This document shows, in pieces, positions 5,394 through 12,578 of a stretch of DNA of 12,578 bases. Within the stretch, counting starts at the first letter, position 1, and every line of letters starts with the position of its first letter. The notes beneath the pieces were generated by a model, which worked only from the letters and a program-made list of their open reading frames with translations, had not been told where the DNA came from and did not search any database. Source of the DNA: Lachnospiraceae bacterium (GTDB lineage: Bacteria; Bacillota; Clostridia; Lachnospirales; Lachnospiraceae). Both the position numbers and the translations under genes were made by a program. Where the stretch lies: NCBI GenBank assembly GCA_014804495.1, contig JAAUZS010000133.1, positions 1-12,578 on the forward strand, given 5' to 3'.

Positions 5394-6062
5394 TTATTCC
5401 TCGCTTTCTTCAAACTGTTCATCATAGTCATAACGATACAGCAGATATTCGCCAAGAAACACTTCAAGCGCTATGGAAAGCGATATAACAATGATAAGCG
5501 CAATCAGCGTATATTCCGGATTTCCCATAAACATTCCCTGTCCCAGAATGAGCATCGCCAGGAAAATAATGGTCAAAGCAATTTTATTCGCTGTCATATG
5601 AGCTTTAATTTTGTTCTCTTCGTACCTTTCGTCCATAAAAGTATTTGACATCTTTCCCTCATAGAAAAATCCAAAATACCCAAAAAACATGAAGAACACA
5701 AACGGGAAAATAATTTTTTCCATACTATAAGTCCAGAAACCAAGGAAACCGGCGAAGCCAAGAAATCCCAAAAATCCCAGTTTAGGGCTTATTGTTCTGG
5801 TAGTGTTTGCAGTTACCGCTTGACGCTTGTTTGCGACTATAGCCCGCAACATCAGCGCAAAAAGATATAGAATATACAATGCAAAAAGCATCACAGAAAT
5901 AATCATAGGCAAGTCCTGCATGCGGAATGTATATTCTGACAACTCTGTCGGTGTAACAAGCCTCGAATCATTAAATGCTATGCTGTACCATGTAGATACT
6001 GCTAAAAGCAGGACGCATATCACGCCCAAAAGAATAGTGAATTTTGTGTTACTCTTTTTCAT
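5394..6062 (-). CDS. Polytopic membrane protein, DUF3796-like
   Basis: A 222-aa protein with about five hydrophobic segments: near residues 8-26, 50-75, a Gly/Phe repeat segment ([15 protein letters not shown]) continuing into a Phe-rich stretch, then [14 protein letters not shown] and [17 protein letters not shown]. The C-terminus is acidic (EQFEESEE). The repeated LGF unit and the following [12 protein letters not shown] stretch resemble the DUF3796 family often encoded beside a small XRE regulator; I assign this from memory of the pattern, so the family name is tentative. The frame could extend 24 codons upstream, but GGAGGT stands eight bases before the ATG at 6062, and the longer version would overlap the promoter. 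It is the first gene of the operon. Its function is unknown. Confidence 0.8.
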   Translation of the reverse strand: MKKSNTKFTILLGVICVLLLAVSTWYSIAFNDSRLVTPTELSEYTFRMQDLPMIISVMLFALYILYLFALMLRAIVANKRQAVTANTTRTISPKLGFLGFLGFAGFLGFWTYSMEKIIFPFVFFMFFGYFGFFYEGKMSNTFMDERYEENKIKAHMTANKIALTIIFLAMLILGQGMFMGNPEYTLIALIIVISLSIALEVFLGEYLLYRYDYDEQFEESEE

Positions 6063-6079
6063 ATTTTTGACCTCCAATG

Positions 6080-6158
6080 TGATGTATTTATCTCTTGATG
6101 ATACAAATATATCACGTGGCATTATCGATGTCAATAGAAAAAGTTACAAATATATCAC
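6080..6158 (-). promoter_or_regulatory. Three operator-like repeats around the operon promoter
   Basis: Read on the - strand, GTGATATATTTGTA occurs exactly at 6145-6158 and 6102-6115. A third copy matching 11 of 14 bases lies in the opposite orientation at 6080-6093. The middle copy contains the promoter -10, one copy is upstream of -35 and one is in the early transcribed region, the classic layout for tight repression. The likely binder is the XRE protein encoded by the second gene of the operon. Confidence 0.65.
6106..6134 (-). promoter_or_regulatory. Sigma-A promoter of the membrane protein / XRE / methyltransferase operon
   Basis: On the - strand TTGACA (6129-6134) and TATATT (6106-6111) are separated by exactly 17 bases. 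The -35 is a perfect consensus match and the -10 has five of six. Transcription would start near 6098-6100, about 36 bases before the ATG at 6062. Confidence 0.82.
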
Positions 6159-6236
6159 TTTTCTGTAATCCACTTAAATCAATTCGCCAAAATCATTTCA
6201 GATAATATTAAATAATTCCGGTAATTCAATCAATTT

Positions 6237-6977
6237 CTAATCAATTGTCTCAGTTAAATAACGTGCGATATTTAAATCCTCAGGCGTAGTAATCTTAATG
6301 TTTTCGTAGGAGCCTTCTACTAATTTGACAGGATGATGCAGCAGAGTCTCGACAACCATAGCGTCATCCGTAATGCGTATACCCTTTTCTTTAAGTTCTT
6401 CTTCCTCTTCAAGCAGTCTTAAGTAAGCTTCCTTTGCAAGCTTTATATCAAAAACCTGCGGCGTCTGTATCTGCCAAACGTTTTCCCTGTTTGGAGTCAG
6501 CTTGGCAAATCGGTTCTCATCCGCTATTTTAATAGTATCCTTCACCGGCATTCCCACTACGCAGGCACGATATTCTTTTACCGCATCATAAGCGCGCATT
6601 AATATTTCTTCCGTCACAAAAGGCCGCGCCCCATCATGGATAAAAACATACCCTTCACCTTCAATGGCATTTAATCCATTAGCTACGGAATGATATCTTT
6701 CCATGCCGCCCGCGACTATTTTTTTTACTTTTGAAAAATTATATTTCTCCACAATTTCATTTTGACAATAAGCTTCCTCGCCCTTGCCTGTTACGAGTAT
6801 GATTTCATCAATAAAGCTATCCTGAAATGTTTTTAAAGCATAATAAATGACCGGTTTGTCCTGTAACAGCAGGTATTGCTTCTGCACATTGCTGTGCATC
6901 CTCTTGCCCTGCCCTGCTGCCAGCACCACGGCCACTGTTTTGTTTTCCATATTCGTTTTAATATCCATGTTACTCAC
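6237..6977 (-). CDS. ispD: 2-C-methyl-D-erythritol 4-phosphate cytidylyltransferase
   Basis: IspD joins CTP and MEP to give CDP-methylerythritol, the third step of the MEP isoprenoid pathway. The 246-aa protein carries the nucleotide-binding loop [13 protein letters not shown] (about residues 15-27) with K34 following in QKQY, IAGG-like [17 protein letters not shown], the metal-binding [10 protein letters not shown] (about 112-121), PVKDTIK and WQIQTPQVF. Length is normal for the family. The GTG at 6977 overlaps the tsaD stop by eight bases and has GGGAG seven bases upstream; ATG codons at 6968 and 6950 are alternatives, and the family core starts only after residue 12, so the exact start is uncertain. 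It is the last gene of the rnz-tsaD transcript; no strong terminator is evident after it. Confidence 0.95.
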   Translation of the reverse strand: MSNMDIKTNMENKTVAVVLAAGQGKRMHSNVQKQYLLLQDKPVIYYALKTFQDSFIDEIILVTGKGEEAYCQNEIVEKYNFSKVKKIVAGGMERYHSVANGLNAIEGEGYVFIHDGARPFVTEEILMRAYDAVKEYRACVVGMPVKDTIKIADENRFAKLTPNRENVWQIQTPQVFDIKLAKEAYLRLLEEEEELKEKGIRITDDAMVVETLLHHPVKLVEGSYENIKITTPEDLNIARYLTETID

Positions 6978-8013
6978 ACTTTTCTCCCAGCCTCAGATTC
7001 GGTACAGCATTCAAATCATAGCCATGGCGCACGCCCTTAAGGTACTCATAATAACCTGCCACTCCTATCATTGCGGCATTATCCGTACAAAAAATCGGAG
7101 AGGGACAGTAAAATTCTATTTTTCTCGCACTGCACTCCTTTATAAATGCTTCACGCAAAGATGTATTGGAAGCCACGCCGCCGGCAATGGCGAATTTACG
7201 CAGTCCGTGTTCTTCAACTGCGTTCATGGAATGTTCCGCCAGCACATCTACTACGGCTTTCTGGAAAGAAGCCGCCACATCCGCCTGACATACAGGAATT
7301 CCTTTCATTTCACATGAATTCAGGTAATTGAGAACCGCTGATTTCAAACCGCTGAAGCTGAAATCATAGACTGAATCCACAACCTTTGCACGGGGAAAAT
7401 GGATTGCGTCAGCATTCCCTTCCTTAGATACCTTGTCTATCTTAGGTCCTCCGGGATATCCCAGTCCGATTGCCCTTGCCACCTTATCAAACGCCTCGCC
7501 TGCCGCATCGTCTCTTGTCTTTCCCAGAATCTCATATTCACCGTAGTCTTTAACAATTACCAGATGAGAATGTCCTCCGGATACGACCAGACAGATATAG
7601 GGCGGTTCCAATTCTTTATTCTCAATATAATTTGCGTTTATATGTCCCTCTATATGATGAACACCTATTAAAGGAATCCCTGATGCAAGGCTGATTGCTT
7701 TTGCAGTAGATACTCCGACTAACAGAGCTCCAACTAATCCCGGTCCATAAGTCACCGCGATGGCGGTAATATCCTTCAACGTGACATTCGCTTCATTTAA
7801 TGCCGCTTCAATAACCTGATTGATTTTTTCAATGTGTTTTCTGGACGCAATTTCAGGTACAACGCCACCATACACCGTATGTAATGCAATCTGTGAAGAT
7901 ATTATATTAGATAAAACTTCTCTGCCATTTTTAACAACCGCCGATGCCGTTTCATCACACGAGCTCTCAATTGCCAGAATCAGCACATCTTCCTTTTCCA
8001 TTTTTAATCCCAT
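6970..8013 (-). CDS. tsaD: tRNA t6A37 threonylcarbamoyltransferase TsaD
   Basis: TsaD transfers the threonylcarbamoyl group from threonylcarbamoyl-AMP to A37 of ANN-decoding tRNAs, working with TsaB and TsaE, both encoded in this window. The 347-aa protein has [12 protein letters not shown] near the N-terminus, [13 protein letters not shown], the metal-binding [53 protein letters not shown] and CTDNAAMIG, all typical and intact. The ATG at 8013 has AAGGA only about two bases away, and the ATG at 8001 (MEKED) has better spacing to a GGGA, so the start may be four codons downstream. It lies nine bases after the upstream hypothetical gene and overlaps ispD. Confidence 0.97.
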   Translation of the reverse strand: MGLKMEKEDVLILAIESSCDETASAVVKNGREVLSNIISSQIALHTVYGGVVPEIASRKHIEKINQVIEAALNEANVTLKDITAIAVTYGPGLVGALLVGVSTAKAISLASGIPLIGVHHIEGHINANYIENKELEPPYICLVVSGGHSHLVIVKDYGEYEILGKTRDDAAGEAFDKVARAIGLGYPGGPKIDKVSKEGNADAIHFPRAKVVDSVYDFSFSGLKSAVLNYLNSCEMKGIPVCQADVAASFQKAVVDVLAEHSMNAVEEHGLRKFAIAGGVASNTSLREAFIKECSARKIEFYCPSPIFCTDNAAMIGVAGYYEYLKGVRHGYDLNAVPNLRLGEKCE

Positions 8014-8022
8014 ATTCCTTTT

Positions 8023-8592
8023 TCAATTTTTGCTCTCTTCCCAGCCTAAAATTTTCCAACGTTTATTTTCGTCCTGACGTAAAATAAACACTACATCACT
8101 ATAGAACTTCGCCGTTCCCTTCCTTATGTTATAATTGCAATAAAGTCTGGCGCAGGAGCTGTCACCTTCATCAAAAAACTCTACTTCCGTACTTGCAGGC
8201 AGCGAATAAGATAAAATAGACTGATCTAATGTCTTAAATCCACTGATATCCTTTTCCAAATCATCCAGATATTGAATAAGCGGATTATTGGCAACCAATT
8301 CATCATCATAAAGTCCCATCACCTTTATTGCCAATTCAGTAAATTCATCATCTGTGTATTTCTCATTATACAGGCATCTGGAAAGTTCATTGAAATACTT
8401 CACGACTTCTTTCGGTGTAGGCGGATAATTTTTGTCCAAATCACGTATCAATGTTGCCTGAACCAATGTGGATTCAACATTTTCCTCTTTTGTTTCTTTA
8501 GTCTTATTGGATAGATAATAAAAATATCCGACAACAAGCGCTGCCAAAACTACTCCAATAACAACAATTTTAATTCCACTTGACTTTTTCAC
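8023..8592 (-). CDS. Membrane-anchored extracytoplasmic protein of unknown function
   Basis: A 189-aa protein with a short basic start (MKKSSGIK) and one hydrophobic segment at about residues 8-27 (IKIVVIGVVLAALVVGYFYY), no lipobox cysteine and no clear cleavage site, so probably an N-terminal membrane anchor with the rest outside. A charged linker (28-45) leads to a globular part of about 140 residues rich in D and E, ending in a beta-rich WKILGWEES. The pattern resembles small anchored proteins found next to RNase Z in Lachnospiraceae, but I cannot name the family with certainty. The GTG start has a strong GGAGGG site five bases upstream. It lies 35 bases after rnz in the same transcript. 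Confidence 0.82.
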   Translation of the reverse strand: MKKSSGIKIVVIGVVLAALVVGYFYYLSNKTKETKEENVESTLVQATLIRDLDKNYPPTPKEVVKYFNELSRCLYNEKYTDDEFTELAIKVMGLYDDELVANNPLIQYLDDLEKDISGFKTLDQSILSYSLPASTEVEFFDEGDSSCARLYCNYNIRKGTAKFYSDVVFILRQDENKRWKILGWEESKN

Positions 8593-8627
8593 TGTAACCC
8601 TCCGTTCCTAAACAACACGACCTGTGA

Positions 8628-9539
8628 TTAATCCTCTGTATATAATAAGTCTACACTCTTTCCATCTTTTCCCGCAAGAGCATTTGGAAAAATTTTCCTC
8701 ACTTCACCCATATAGTCTTCTGCGCGAACGAGTGAAGGGCTGTAATGAGTCAGCCATAATTCGCTGACATTTGCCGCTTTTGCCAGCTCAGCGGCTTCAT
8801 AGAAGGTCATATGTTTATGTTCCTTTGCTTTCTGTACTTTATCAGGCTCTCCATACATGCCTTCGCATATGAATAAATCCGCGCCCTCCGCATTTCTGAC
8901 AATACTGTCAGTTGGTCTTGTATCAGTACAATATGTAAGCTTTATACCTTTTCTCGGCGGACCAATTACCATGTCCGGCGTAAGCAGCCCTTGTTCGGTC
9001 TCTATTGTTTCGCCCTTTTGCAGTCTGTTCCAGTATCTTACGTCTATTCCATGCGCCTTTGCCTTTTCTACATCGAATTTTCCTATTCTCTCAACCACTA
9101 TATTATATCCGTAACAAATCGTATTGTGATTGACCTTAAACGCTTCTATCCTTAAACCATCAAACTGTATTACCTGCTCCGCTTCCGTCAGTTCAAGACA
9201 TTCTATGTCAAAGGGAAGCTCCGGCGCGATTATGCGAAGCGCAGACACCACTTTCGTCAGCCCCTTTGGTCCAATCACAAGAAGCGGCTCTGTCCGCTCT
9301 GCATTCCCCATTGTCAGAAGCATTCCCGGCAGTCCGCTTATATGATCCGCATGAAAATGTGTAAAACATATAATATCAATAGGTTTAGGGCTCCACCCCT
9401 TCTCTTTCATGGCAATCTGCGTACCTTCCCCGCAGTCTATCAATATACTTTTTCCGTTATATCTTGCCATAAGCGAAGTGAGCCATCTGTATGGCAGGGG
9501 CATCATGCCCCCCGTTCCAAGCAAACAAATATCTAACAC
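8628..9539 (-). CDS. rnz: Ribonuclease Z (tRNA 3'-end endonuclease)
   Basis: RNase Z cuts the 3' trailer from tRNA precursors that lack or precede an encoded CCA. The 303-aa protein is a short-form enzyme of the metallo-beta-lactamase fold. The zinc motif FTHFHADHISGLPG lies at about residues 59-72; further ligands are expected from VNHNT, D in TYCTDTRPT and H in LTHYSPS. GPPRKGIKLTYCTDTR and HKHMTFYEAAELAKAA are typical of the family. The start is GTG at 9539, overlapping the upstream small gene by seven bases, with AAAGGA about seven bases before it; MLDICLLGTGG is a normal RNase Z N-terminus. Confidence 0.96.
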   Translation of the reverse strand: MLDICLLGTGGMMPLPYRWLTSLMARYNGKSILIDCGEGTQIAMKEKGWSPKPIDIICFTHFHADHISGLPGMLLTMGNAERTEPLLVIGPKGLTKVVSALRIIAPELPFDIECLELTEAEQVIQFDGLRIEAFKVNHNTICYGYNIVVERIGKFDVEKAKAHGIDVRYWNRLQKGETIETEQGLLTPDMVIGPPRKGIKLTYCTDTRPTDSIVRNAEGADLFICEGMYGEPDKVQKAKEHKHMTFYEAAELAKAANVSELWLTHYSPSLVRAEDYMGEVRKIFPNALAGKDGKSVDLLYTED

Positions 9540-9790
9540 AACAATTCCTTTCTTTCCTTAGTTTCTGCCGGAATCTTAAATGTTTCCGTCATTTTTTCAT
9601 AACAGTCCTCGCACAAATCAAAAGATTGTGTTTCGCCGTCTCTTTTACTGAAATAACCAAAATCATGTGAAATATGAATACATTCTTCCTTTAATATTCC
9701 ATTTTCTACCAATAATTCCTTTTTGCAGCAATTACAAATCACTGCAGCCAGCTTTGTTTCCTTTTTATTGAGATAAGTCCTCATATTCAT
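9533..9790 (-). CDS. Small zinc-ribbon-like protein
   Basis: An 85-aa protein (from MNMRTYL) of unknown function. It has two CxxC pairs, CNCC near residue 20 and CEDC near residue 62, about 40 residues apart, which suggests a single zinc site; a H-x-x-H pair (HISH) lies between them. The arrangement fits a small cytosolic zinc-ribbon protein. The frame is open up to 9814, but that start has no ribosome site and would lie within the palindrome at 9811-9828; AGGGG before the ATG at 9790 (or 9784) is better. It overlaps the rnz start by seven bases, so the two are translationally coupled. It is the first gene after the promoter at 9861. Confidence 0.75.
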   Translation of the reverse strand: MNMRTYLNKKETKLAAVICNCCKKELLVENGILKEECIHISHDFGYFSKRDGETQSFDLCEDCYEKMTETFKIPAETKERKELLC

Positions 9791-9810
9791 CCATCCCCTA
9801 TTCTTGCATA

Positions 9811-9828
9811 ACATATGCAGGCATATGT
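9811..9828 (-). promoter_or_regulatory. Near-perfect palindrome in the leader of the zinc protein gene
   Basis: ACATATGC (9811-9818) and GCATATGT (9821-9828) are exact reverse complements two bases apart, giving an 18-base dyad in the early transcribed region between promoter and start codon. A two-base loop is too tight for a good RNA hairpin, so a dimeric repressor site is more likely. Confidence 0.45.
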
Positions 9829-9860
9829 GTAAAAATTATTTTGTCTTTAAGTCCGATACC

Positions 9861-9869
9861 ATTATAACA
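9861..9869 (-). promoter_or_regulatory. Extended -10 promoter for the zinc protein / rnz / tsaD / ispD unit
   Basis: On the - strand TGTTATAAT gives a perfect TATAAT (9861-9866) preceded by the TGN extension. The -35 region is weak (TGTTTT at a 17-base spacing), as usual for extended -10 promoters. Transcription would start near 9854, about 64 bases before the ATG at 9790. Confidence 0.7.
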
Positions 9870-9912
9870 GTCTGTAGCATGCAAAAACAGTGGTAAATAC
9901 TTTATTTGTTTC

Positions 9913-10359
9913 CTATCTCTTCCACATTATCATAGCATCTTCTGTCGGTTTTTCATAGAAGTTTGGACGAATTCCTTCGGAAAAAAATCCCAATTTTTTA
10001 TAAACATGAATTGCAACTGCATTGCTTACACGCACTTCTAATGTAAATGCATTAAGACCGTTCATATATCCGTCTTCAATCATGAATTGCATCAATTTCG
10101 TTCCGATTCCCAGATTTCTTACATTTTTATCTATGACTACATTGGTAATATTTCCTTCTCCCGCCACCAGCAGCACGCCGCATCCCCCAACGACCTGCCC
10201 TTTAAGTTCAGCCACATAGTATCTTGCGTCTTCCTTCTCAATCATTTCTTTAAAAGCATCACGTGACCACGGCATGGAAAAAGTTTCCTCTTCCAGTTCA
10301 CTTATTCTCTCTACATCCGCCAGTTCCATCATTCTAATCCGGAGTCCGTCTATATTCAT
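9913..10359 (-). CDS. rimI: Ribosomal protein S18 alanine N-acetyltransferase
   Basis: RimI acetylates the N-terminal alanine of ribosomal protein S18. The 148-aa GNAT-fold protein shows the family features: FSMPWSRDAF near residue 27-36, VVGGCGV, the acetyl-CoA binding region ITNVVIDKNVRNLGIGTKLM (R/Q-x-x-G-x-G/A as RNLGIG, about 81-86), TLEVRVSNAVAIHVYKKLGF and the closing NFYEKPTEDAMIM. Length is normal. It starts three bases after the tsaB stop, the standard tsaE-tsaB-rimI order in Firmicutes, and is therefore co-transcribed with the t6A genes. Confidence 0.93.
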   Translation of the reverse strand: MNIDGLRIRMMELADVERISELEEETFSMPWSRDAFKEMIEKEDARYYVAELKGQVVGGCGVLLVAGEGNITNVVIDKNVRNLGIGTKLMQFMIEDGYMNGLNAFTLEVRVSNAVAIHVYKKLGFFSEGIRPNFYEKPTEDAMIMWKR

Positions 10360-10362
10360 ATG

Positions 10363-11073
10363 CTATTCCCGCTCTTTCCGTTCACGTTCTGCCTGCGACA
10401 GCCTCAGATATTCAGGGGAATGCTCCGCACCGCTCTGAATTTTGCCCTGTGCGTAATAAATACTGCCAAGAGCCCCTATGCTTGCCGCGCGCTGCCTGTT
10501 CATATGTGCAGGCGCAAAGGTATACGCCGCCTGCATTACTTCCTTCATTCTGTCCCTGTAAACCGGAACTCCGTCACCCAGAAAGATTACTTCCCTTCCG
10601 ATTTCATTCAATGCAAAAGCGATTTCGTCAAAGGCTATAGCACATTGTTCTTTTATACTATGTAAGCTATAGGCATCTCCATCTTTTACGAACTCATAAA
10701 TCCCAGTATAGACCTGATTTCTTTTGGCGTCCATGATTGGACAGACGATTTTATCGGTTCCGTATAAGTTATAAGCAAGTCCTTCAACTGTCGGGACCGC
10801 CACAATTGGTATGTCCGCAGCTAAAGACAGTCCTTTGGCTGTCGCAGAACCAATCCGAAGCCCTGTAAAAGACCCCGGTCCTGCAGCAACTGCAATGCCA
10901 TCCACCTTATCAAAATCCAGCTCTATCATATTCCTGATTTCATTAAGCATCGGCAGCAATGTCTGCGAATGCGTCTTTTTATATTGAATGGTATATTCTG
11001 CGGCCAGTATATCATCTTCTATAACCGCTACGGAAGCCACCAACCCTGAACTATCTATTGCAACCAGCCTCAT
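10363..11073 (-). CDS. tsaB: tRNA t6A biosynthesis protein TsaB
   Basis: TsaB is a catalytically inactive ASKHA-fold paralogue of TsaD that forms a heterodimer with it and supports t6A synthesis. The 236-aa protein starts MRLVAIDSSGLVASVAV and contains VAAGPGSFTGLRIGSATAKGL (about residues 70-90), the hallmark of the family, then PTVEGLAYN and VCPIMDAKRNQVYTGIYE. The C-terminal region is longer and more divergent, as usual for TsaB. The frame extends 27 codons upstream into the tsaE end, but those residues are basic and unlike the family; the ATG at 11073 has AGGGG upstream and gives the canonical N-terminus. The gap to the tsaE stop is 19 bases. Confidence 0.94.
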   Translation of the reverse strand: MRLVAIDSSGLVASVAVIEDDILAAEYTIQYKKTHSQTLLPMLNEIRNMIELDFDKVDGIAVAAGPGSFTGLRIGSATAKGLSLAADIPIVAVPTVEGLAYNLYGTDKIVCPIMDAKRNQVYTGIYEFVKDGDAYSLHSIKEQCAIAFDEIAFALNEIGREVIFLGDGVPVYRDRMKEVMQAAYTFAPAHMNRQRAASIGALGSIYYAQGKIQSGAEHSPEYLRLSQAERERKERE

Positions 11074-11092
11074 TCTGATACCCCTGCTCCTC

Positions 11093-11527
11093 TCAATCAA
11101 ACTCTTCCACCGTAATTTTCCTGTAATCAAAACATTTTTCAAGATTTTTCTCAATTGTAATCTTTATATATTCTTCCGGCAGTATCTCTTCAATCAGATT
11201 CGCCCATTCAATCAGGCATACTCCATCCCCATAGAAGTACTCGTCATAACCTATCTCATCCATCTCCTCAATATCGCCGATTCGGTATACGTCGAAATGG
11301 TAAAAAGGCAGCCTGCCCTCATCATAGACCTGCATAATTGTAAAAGTCGGACTGTTCACAGATTCCATAATTCCCAATCCGTTTGCTACACCCTGTGTAA
11401 AAACAGTCTTACCTACTCCCAAATCTCCAATCAGGGAATATACCTCACCCGCCCTTGCACGCTCTCCAATTTTTTTCCCAAATTCAAACGTTTCCTGTGT
11501 ACTATAAGTTTCAATAATCTGCTTCAT
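11093..11527 (-). CDS. tsaE: tRNA t6A biosynthesis ATPase TsaE
   Basis: TsaE is a small P-loop ATPase that binds the TsaB-TsaD dimer and is needed for repeated cycles of t6A formation. The 144-aa protein has the Walker A motif GDLGVGKT (about residues 34-41), VNSPTFTIMQVY, FYHFDVYRIGDIEEMDEIGYDEYF and the conserved VCLIEWANLIEEILPEE, all normal. Length is typical. It lies 60 bases after the YcxB-like gene and 19 bases before tsaB, and is probably on the same transcript. Confidence 0.95.
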   Translation of the reverse strand: MKQIIETYSTQETFEFGKKIGERARAGEVYSLIGDLGVGKTVFTQGVANGLGIMESVNSPTFTIMQVYDEGRLPFYHFDVYRIGDIEEMDEIGYDEYFYGDGVCLIEWANLIEEILPEEYIKITIEKNLEKCFDYRKITVEEFD

Positions 11528-11587
11528 CTTCGCACCCTTATCAGCAGCCGAATTCCTGTTTACCCTTTAAGTTTTGCCCTCTTATTG

Positions 11588-12067
11588 TTATCCTTTAATC
11601 TTTACTCTTTTTGCCGGCATATGAGTAGAAATCATTTCTATCACTTTATACTTATTCTCTCCAAGATCTTTTTTGGGAAAAATACATGCGTTTATCCGTG
11701 AGGTATATACAACTATGCTGCTTCCTGTGGAAACGGCTTTATACATATCTTCCCATTTCTGGCTTTCCGTCGTATCCTCCTGAGATACCTCAATACCCTC
11801 TTCCGTCAGCTTATAATGCAATGGCTTCTTAAATGCCGGATTGTTCAACATCTGCTGTCTGGAACGCAGAAAAAGCGACCACGGCTGATAAATGAGGATA
11901 ATCACTCCTGCTGCCAGAAAGAGTATCTGTCTGTTCGAAAAGAAAATAATAACCATCAATGCACCGACAACAGCTCCGAATATGCCGGTAAAACTGCTGA
12001 ATGTATGATGCATCATATAATCGTATAAAATTCCCGCCTTCATTTTTACATCAAATTCAATTTCCAT
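11588..12067 (-). CDS. YcxB-like membrane protein
   Basis: A 159-aa protein with an N-terminal cytosolic strand (MEIEFDVKMKAGILYDYMMHH), two adjacent membrane segments at about residues 26-42 (GIFGAVVGALMVIIFF) and 48-61 (ILFLAAGVIILIYQ), and a cytosolic C-terminal half containing YKLTEEGIEVSQEDTTESQKWEDM and ACIFPKKDLGE. This order (two helices, then a 'YxLTxEGI ... W..' beta domain ending in 'FPKxxL') is that of the YcxB-like family, whose function is unknown. It is the gene before tsaE. The ribosome site (GGGCAGG) is weak to moderate, and the promoter upstream was not clear. Confidence 0.83.
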   Translation of the reverse strand: MEIEFDVKMKAGILYDYMMHHTFSSFTGIFGAVVGALMVIIFFSNRQILFLAAGVIILIYQPWSLFLRSRQQMLNNPAFKKPLHYKLTEEGIEVSQEDTTESQKWEDMYKAVSTGSSIVVYTSRINACIFPKKDLGENKYKVIEMISTHMPAKRVKIKG

Positions 12068-12127
12068 ATTGAGCCTGCCCTTCGTCCTTTGTCTTTACAG
12101 GTTATATCCAATAATTATCTATACCGC

Positions 12128-12152
12128 GAAAAACACCTACATCGCAGGTGCT
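12128..12152 (-). terminator. Terminator of the ABC transporter operon
   Basis: On the - strand a 7-bp stem (12146-12152 with 12132-12138, one G-T) with a 7-base loop is followed by a run of five T. It lies 76 bases past the permease stop at 12228 and before the YcxB-like gene, so it separates the two units. Confidence 0.75.
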
Positions 12153-12227
12153 TTTCTATAGTTACCATATTAATTATTATACTGAAATTCGGGCAAAGTG
12201 CAAGTCTATATCCCATATGGGATATTC

Positions 12228-12578
12228 TCATTCATGCCGAAGCGCTTCAATCGGGCTTAGTTTCGCTGCCTTTTTGGCAGGATATATGCCGAAGAAAATA
12301 CCGACTGCGGAAGAGAACAAAGTAGCTCCGATAATTGTGGATATTTGTGTACTTGCAGTAAGTCCTATAATAGAAGATATCAGATTACCAAGCATTATAC
12401 CAAGTACAATTCCTATAACACCGCCGAGCATAGTTATAATCCCGGCTTCCGCCAGAAATTGCAGTAAGATAGAGCCTGTTCTTGCTCCCAGTGCCTTACG
12501 TATACCGATTTCCCTTGTTCGTTCGGTCACAGATACCAGCATTATATTCATAACGCCGATGCCGCCAACCAGCAGCGA
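12228..12578 (-). CDS. MacB/FtsX-type ABC transporter permease, C-terminal part (partial)
   Basis: The frame is open to the window edge and gives 116 residues beginning SLLVGGIGVMNIMLVSVTER. The sequence GIGVMNIMLVSVTERTREIGIRKALGA is the hallmark of MacB-like permeases with the FtsX domain, followed by two membrane segments (IITMLGGVIGIVLGIMLG and TIIGATLFSSAVGIFFGIYP) and the usual end AAKLSPIEALRHE. It normally works with a separate or fused ATPase and a periplasmic-type adaptor in export of peptides or antibiotics. The rest of the gene, and probably its ATPase partner, lie beyond the window. A terminator follows at 12128-12152. Confidence 0.93.
   Translation of the reverse strand, partial: SLLVGGIGVMNIMLVSVTERTREIGIRKALGARTGSILLQFLAEAGIITMLGGVIGIVLGIMLGNLISSIIGLTASTQISTIIGATLFSSAVGIFFGIYPAKKAAKLSPIEALRHE

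Noticed and set aside
11074..11154. Longer N-terminus of TsaB
   Set aside because: It overlaps the tsaE end, is unlike the family and the inner ATG gives the canonical start.

Overview
The window reads as the chromosome of an AT-rich Clostridia, most likely a Lachnospiraceae-type Firmicute. This is inferred from strong GGAGG-type ribosome binding sites, sigma-A promoters, and the conserved block ycxB-like / tsaE / tsaB / rimI / rnz / tsaD / ispD. No rRNA or species marker is present, so the assignment is inference.

Bases 1 to about 4300 are accessory DNA on the + strand. After the tail of an unrecognised gene and its terminator hairpin comes what looks like a complete replication module of a eukaryotic-virus-like (CRESS-DNA) rolling-circle element inside a bacterial genome. 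It consists of (i) a GC-rich three-way-junction fold (237-312), (ii) a 13-bp perfect stem-loop (338-374) presenting the exact nonanucleotide TAGTATTAC known from nanovirus and circovirus origins, (iii) six copies of the iteron TGTAACAT (375-473), (iv) a small coiled-coil-like ORF, (v) a Rep protein with HUH endonuclease and superfamily 3 helicase domains, and (vi) a 247-aa protein of unknown function with a possible helix-turn-helix. Next come about 490 bases of strongly folded non-coding DNA, an intact IS30-family transposase, and about 320 bases with more hairpins ending in a bidirectional terminator. Rep, origin and iterons have the architecture of a circovirus origin, which makes this the most interesting part of the window. 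The IS30-like transposase may be the element's mobility enzyme or an independent insertion; no terminal repeats could be found to decide.

Bases 4410-6170, all on the - strand, form a small operon: a DUF3796-like membrane protein, an XRE-family regulator and a SAM-dependent methyltransferase. It is driven by a textbook promoter (TTGACA, 17-base spacer, TATATT) whose -10 lies inside one of three related operator-like repeats, suggesting autoregulation by the XRE protein.

Bases 6237-12067, also on the - strand, are conserved housekeeping DNA. TsaE, TsaB and TsaD supply three of the components of bacterial tRNA t6A synthesis, RimI acetylates ribosomal protein S18, RNase Z matures tRNA 3' ends, and IspD acts in the MEP isoprenoid pathway. 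A zinc-ribbon-like small protein and a membrane-anchored hypothetical protein lie among them. An extended -10 promoter at 9861-9869 starts the second half (zinc protein, rnz, hypothetical, tsaD, ispD). The window ends in the C-terminus of a MacB-type ABC transporter permease with its own terminator.
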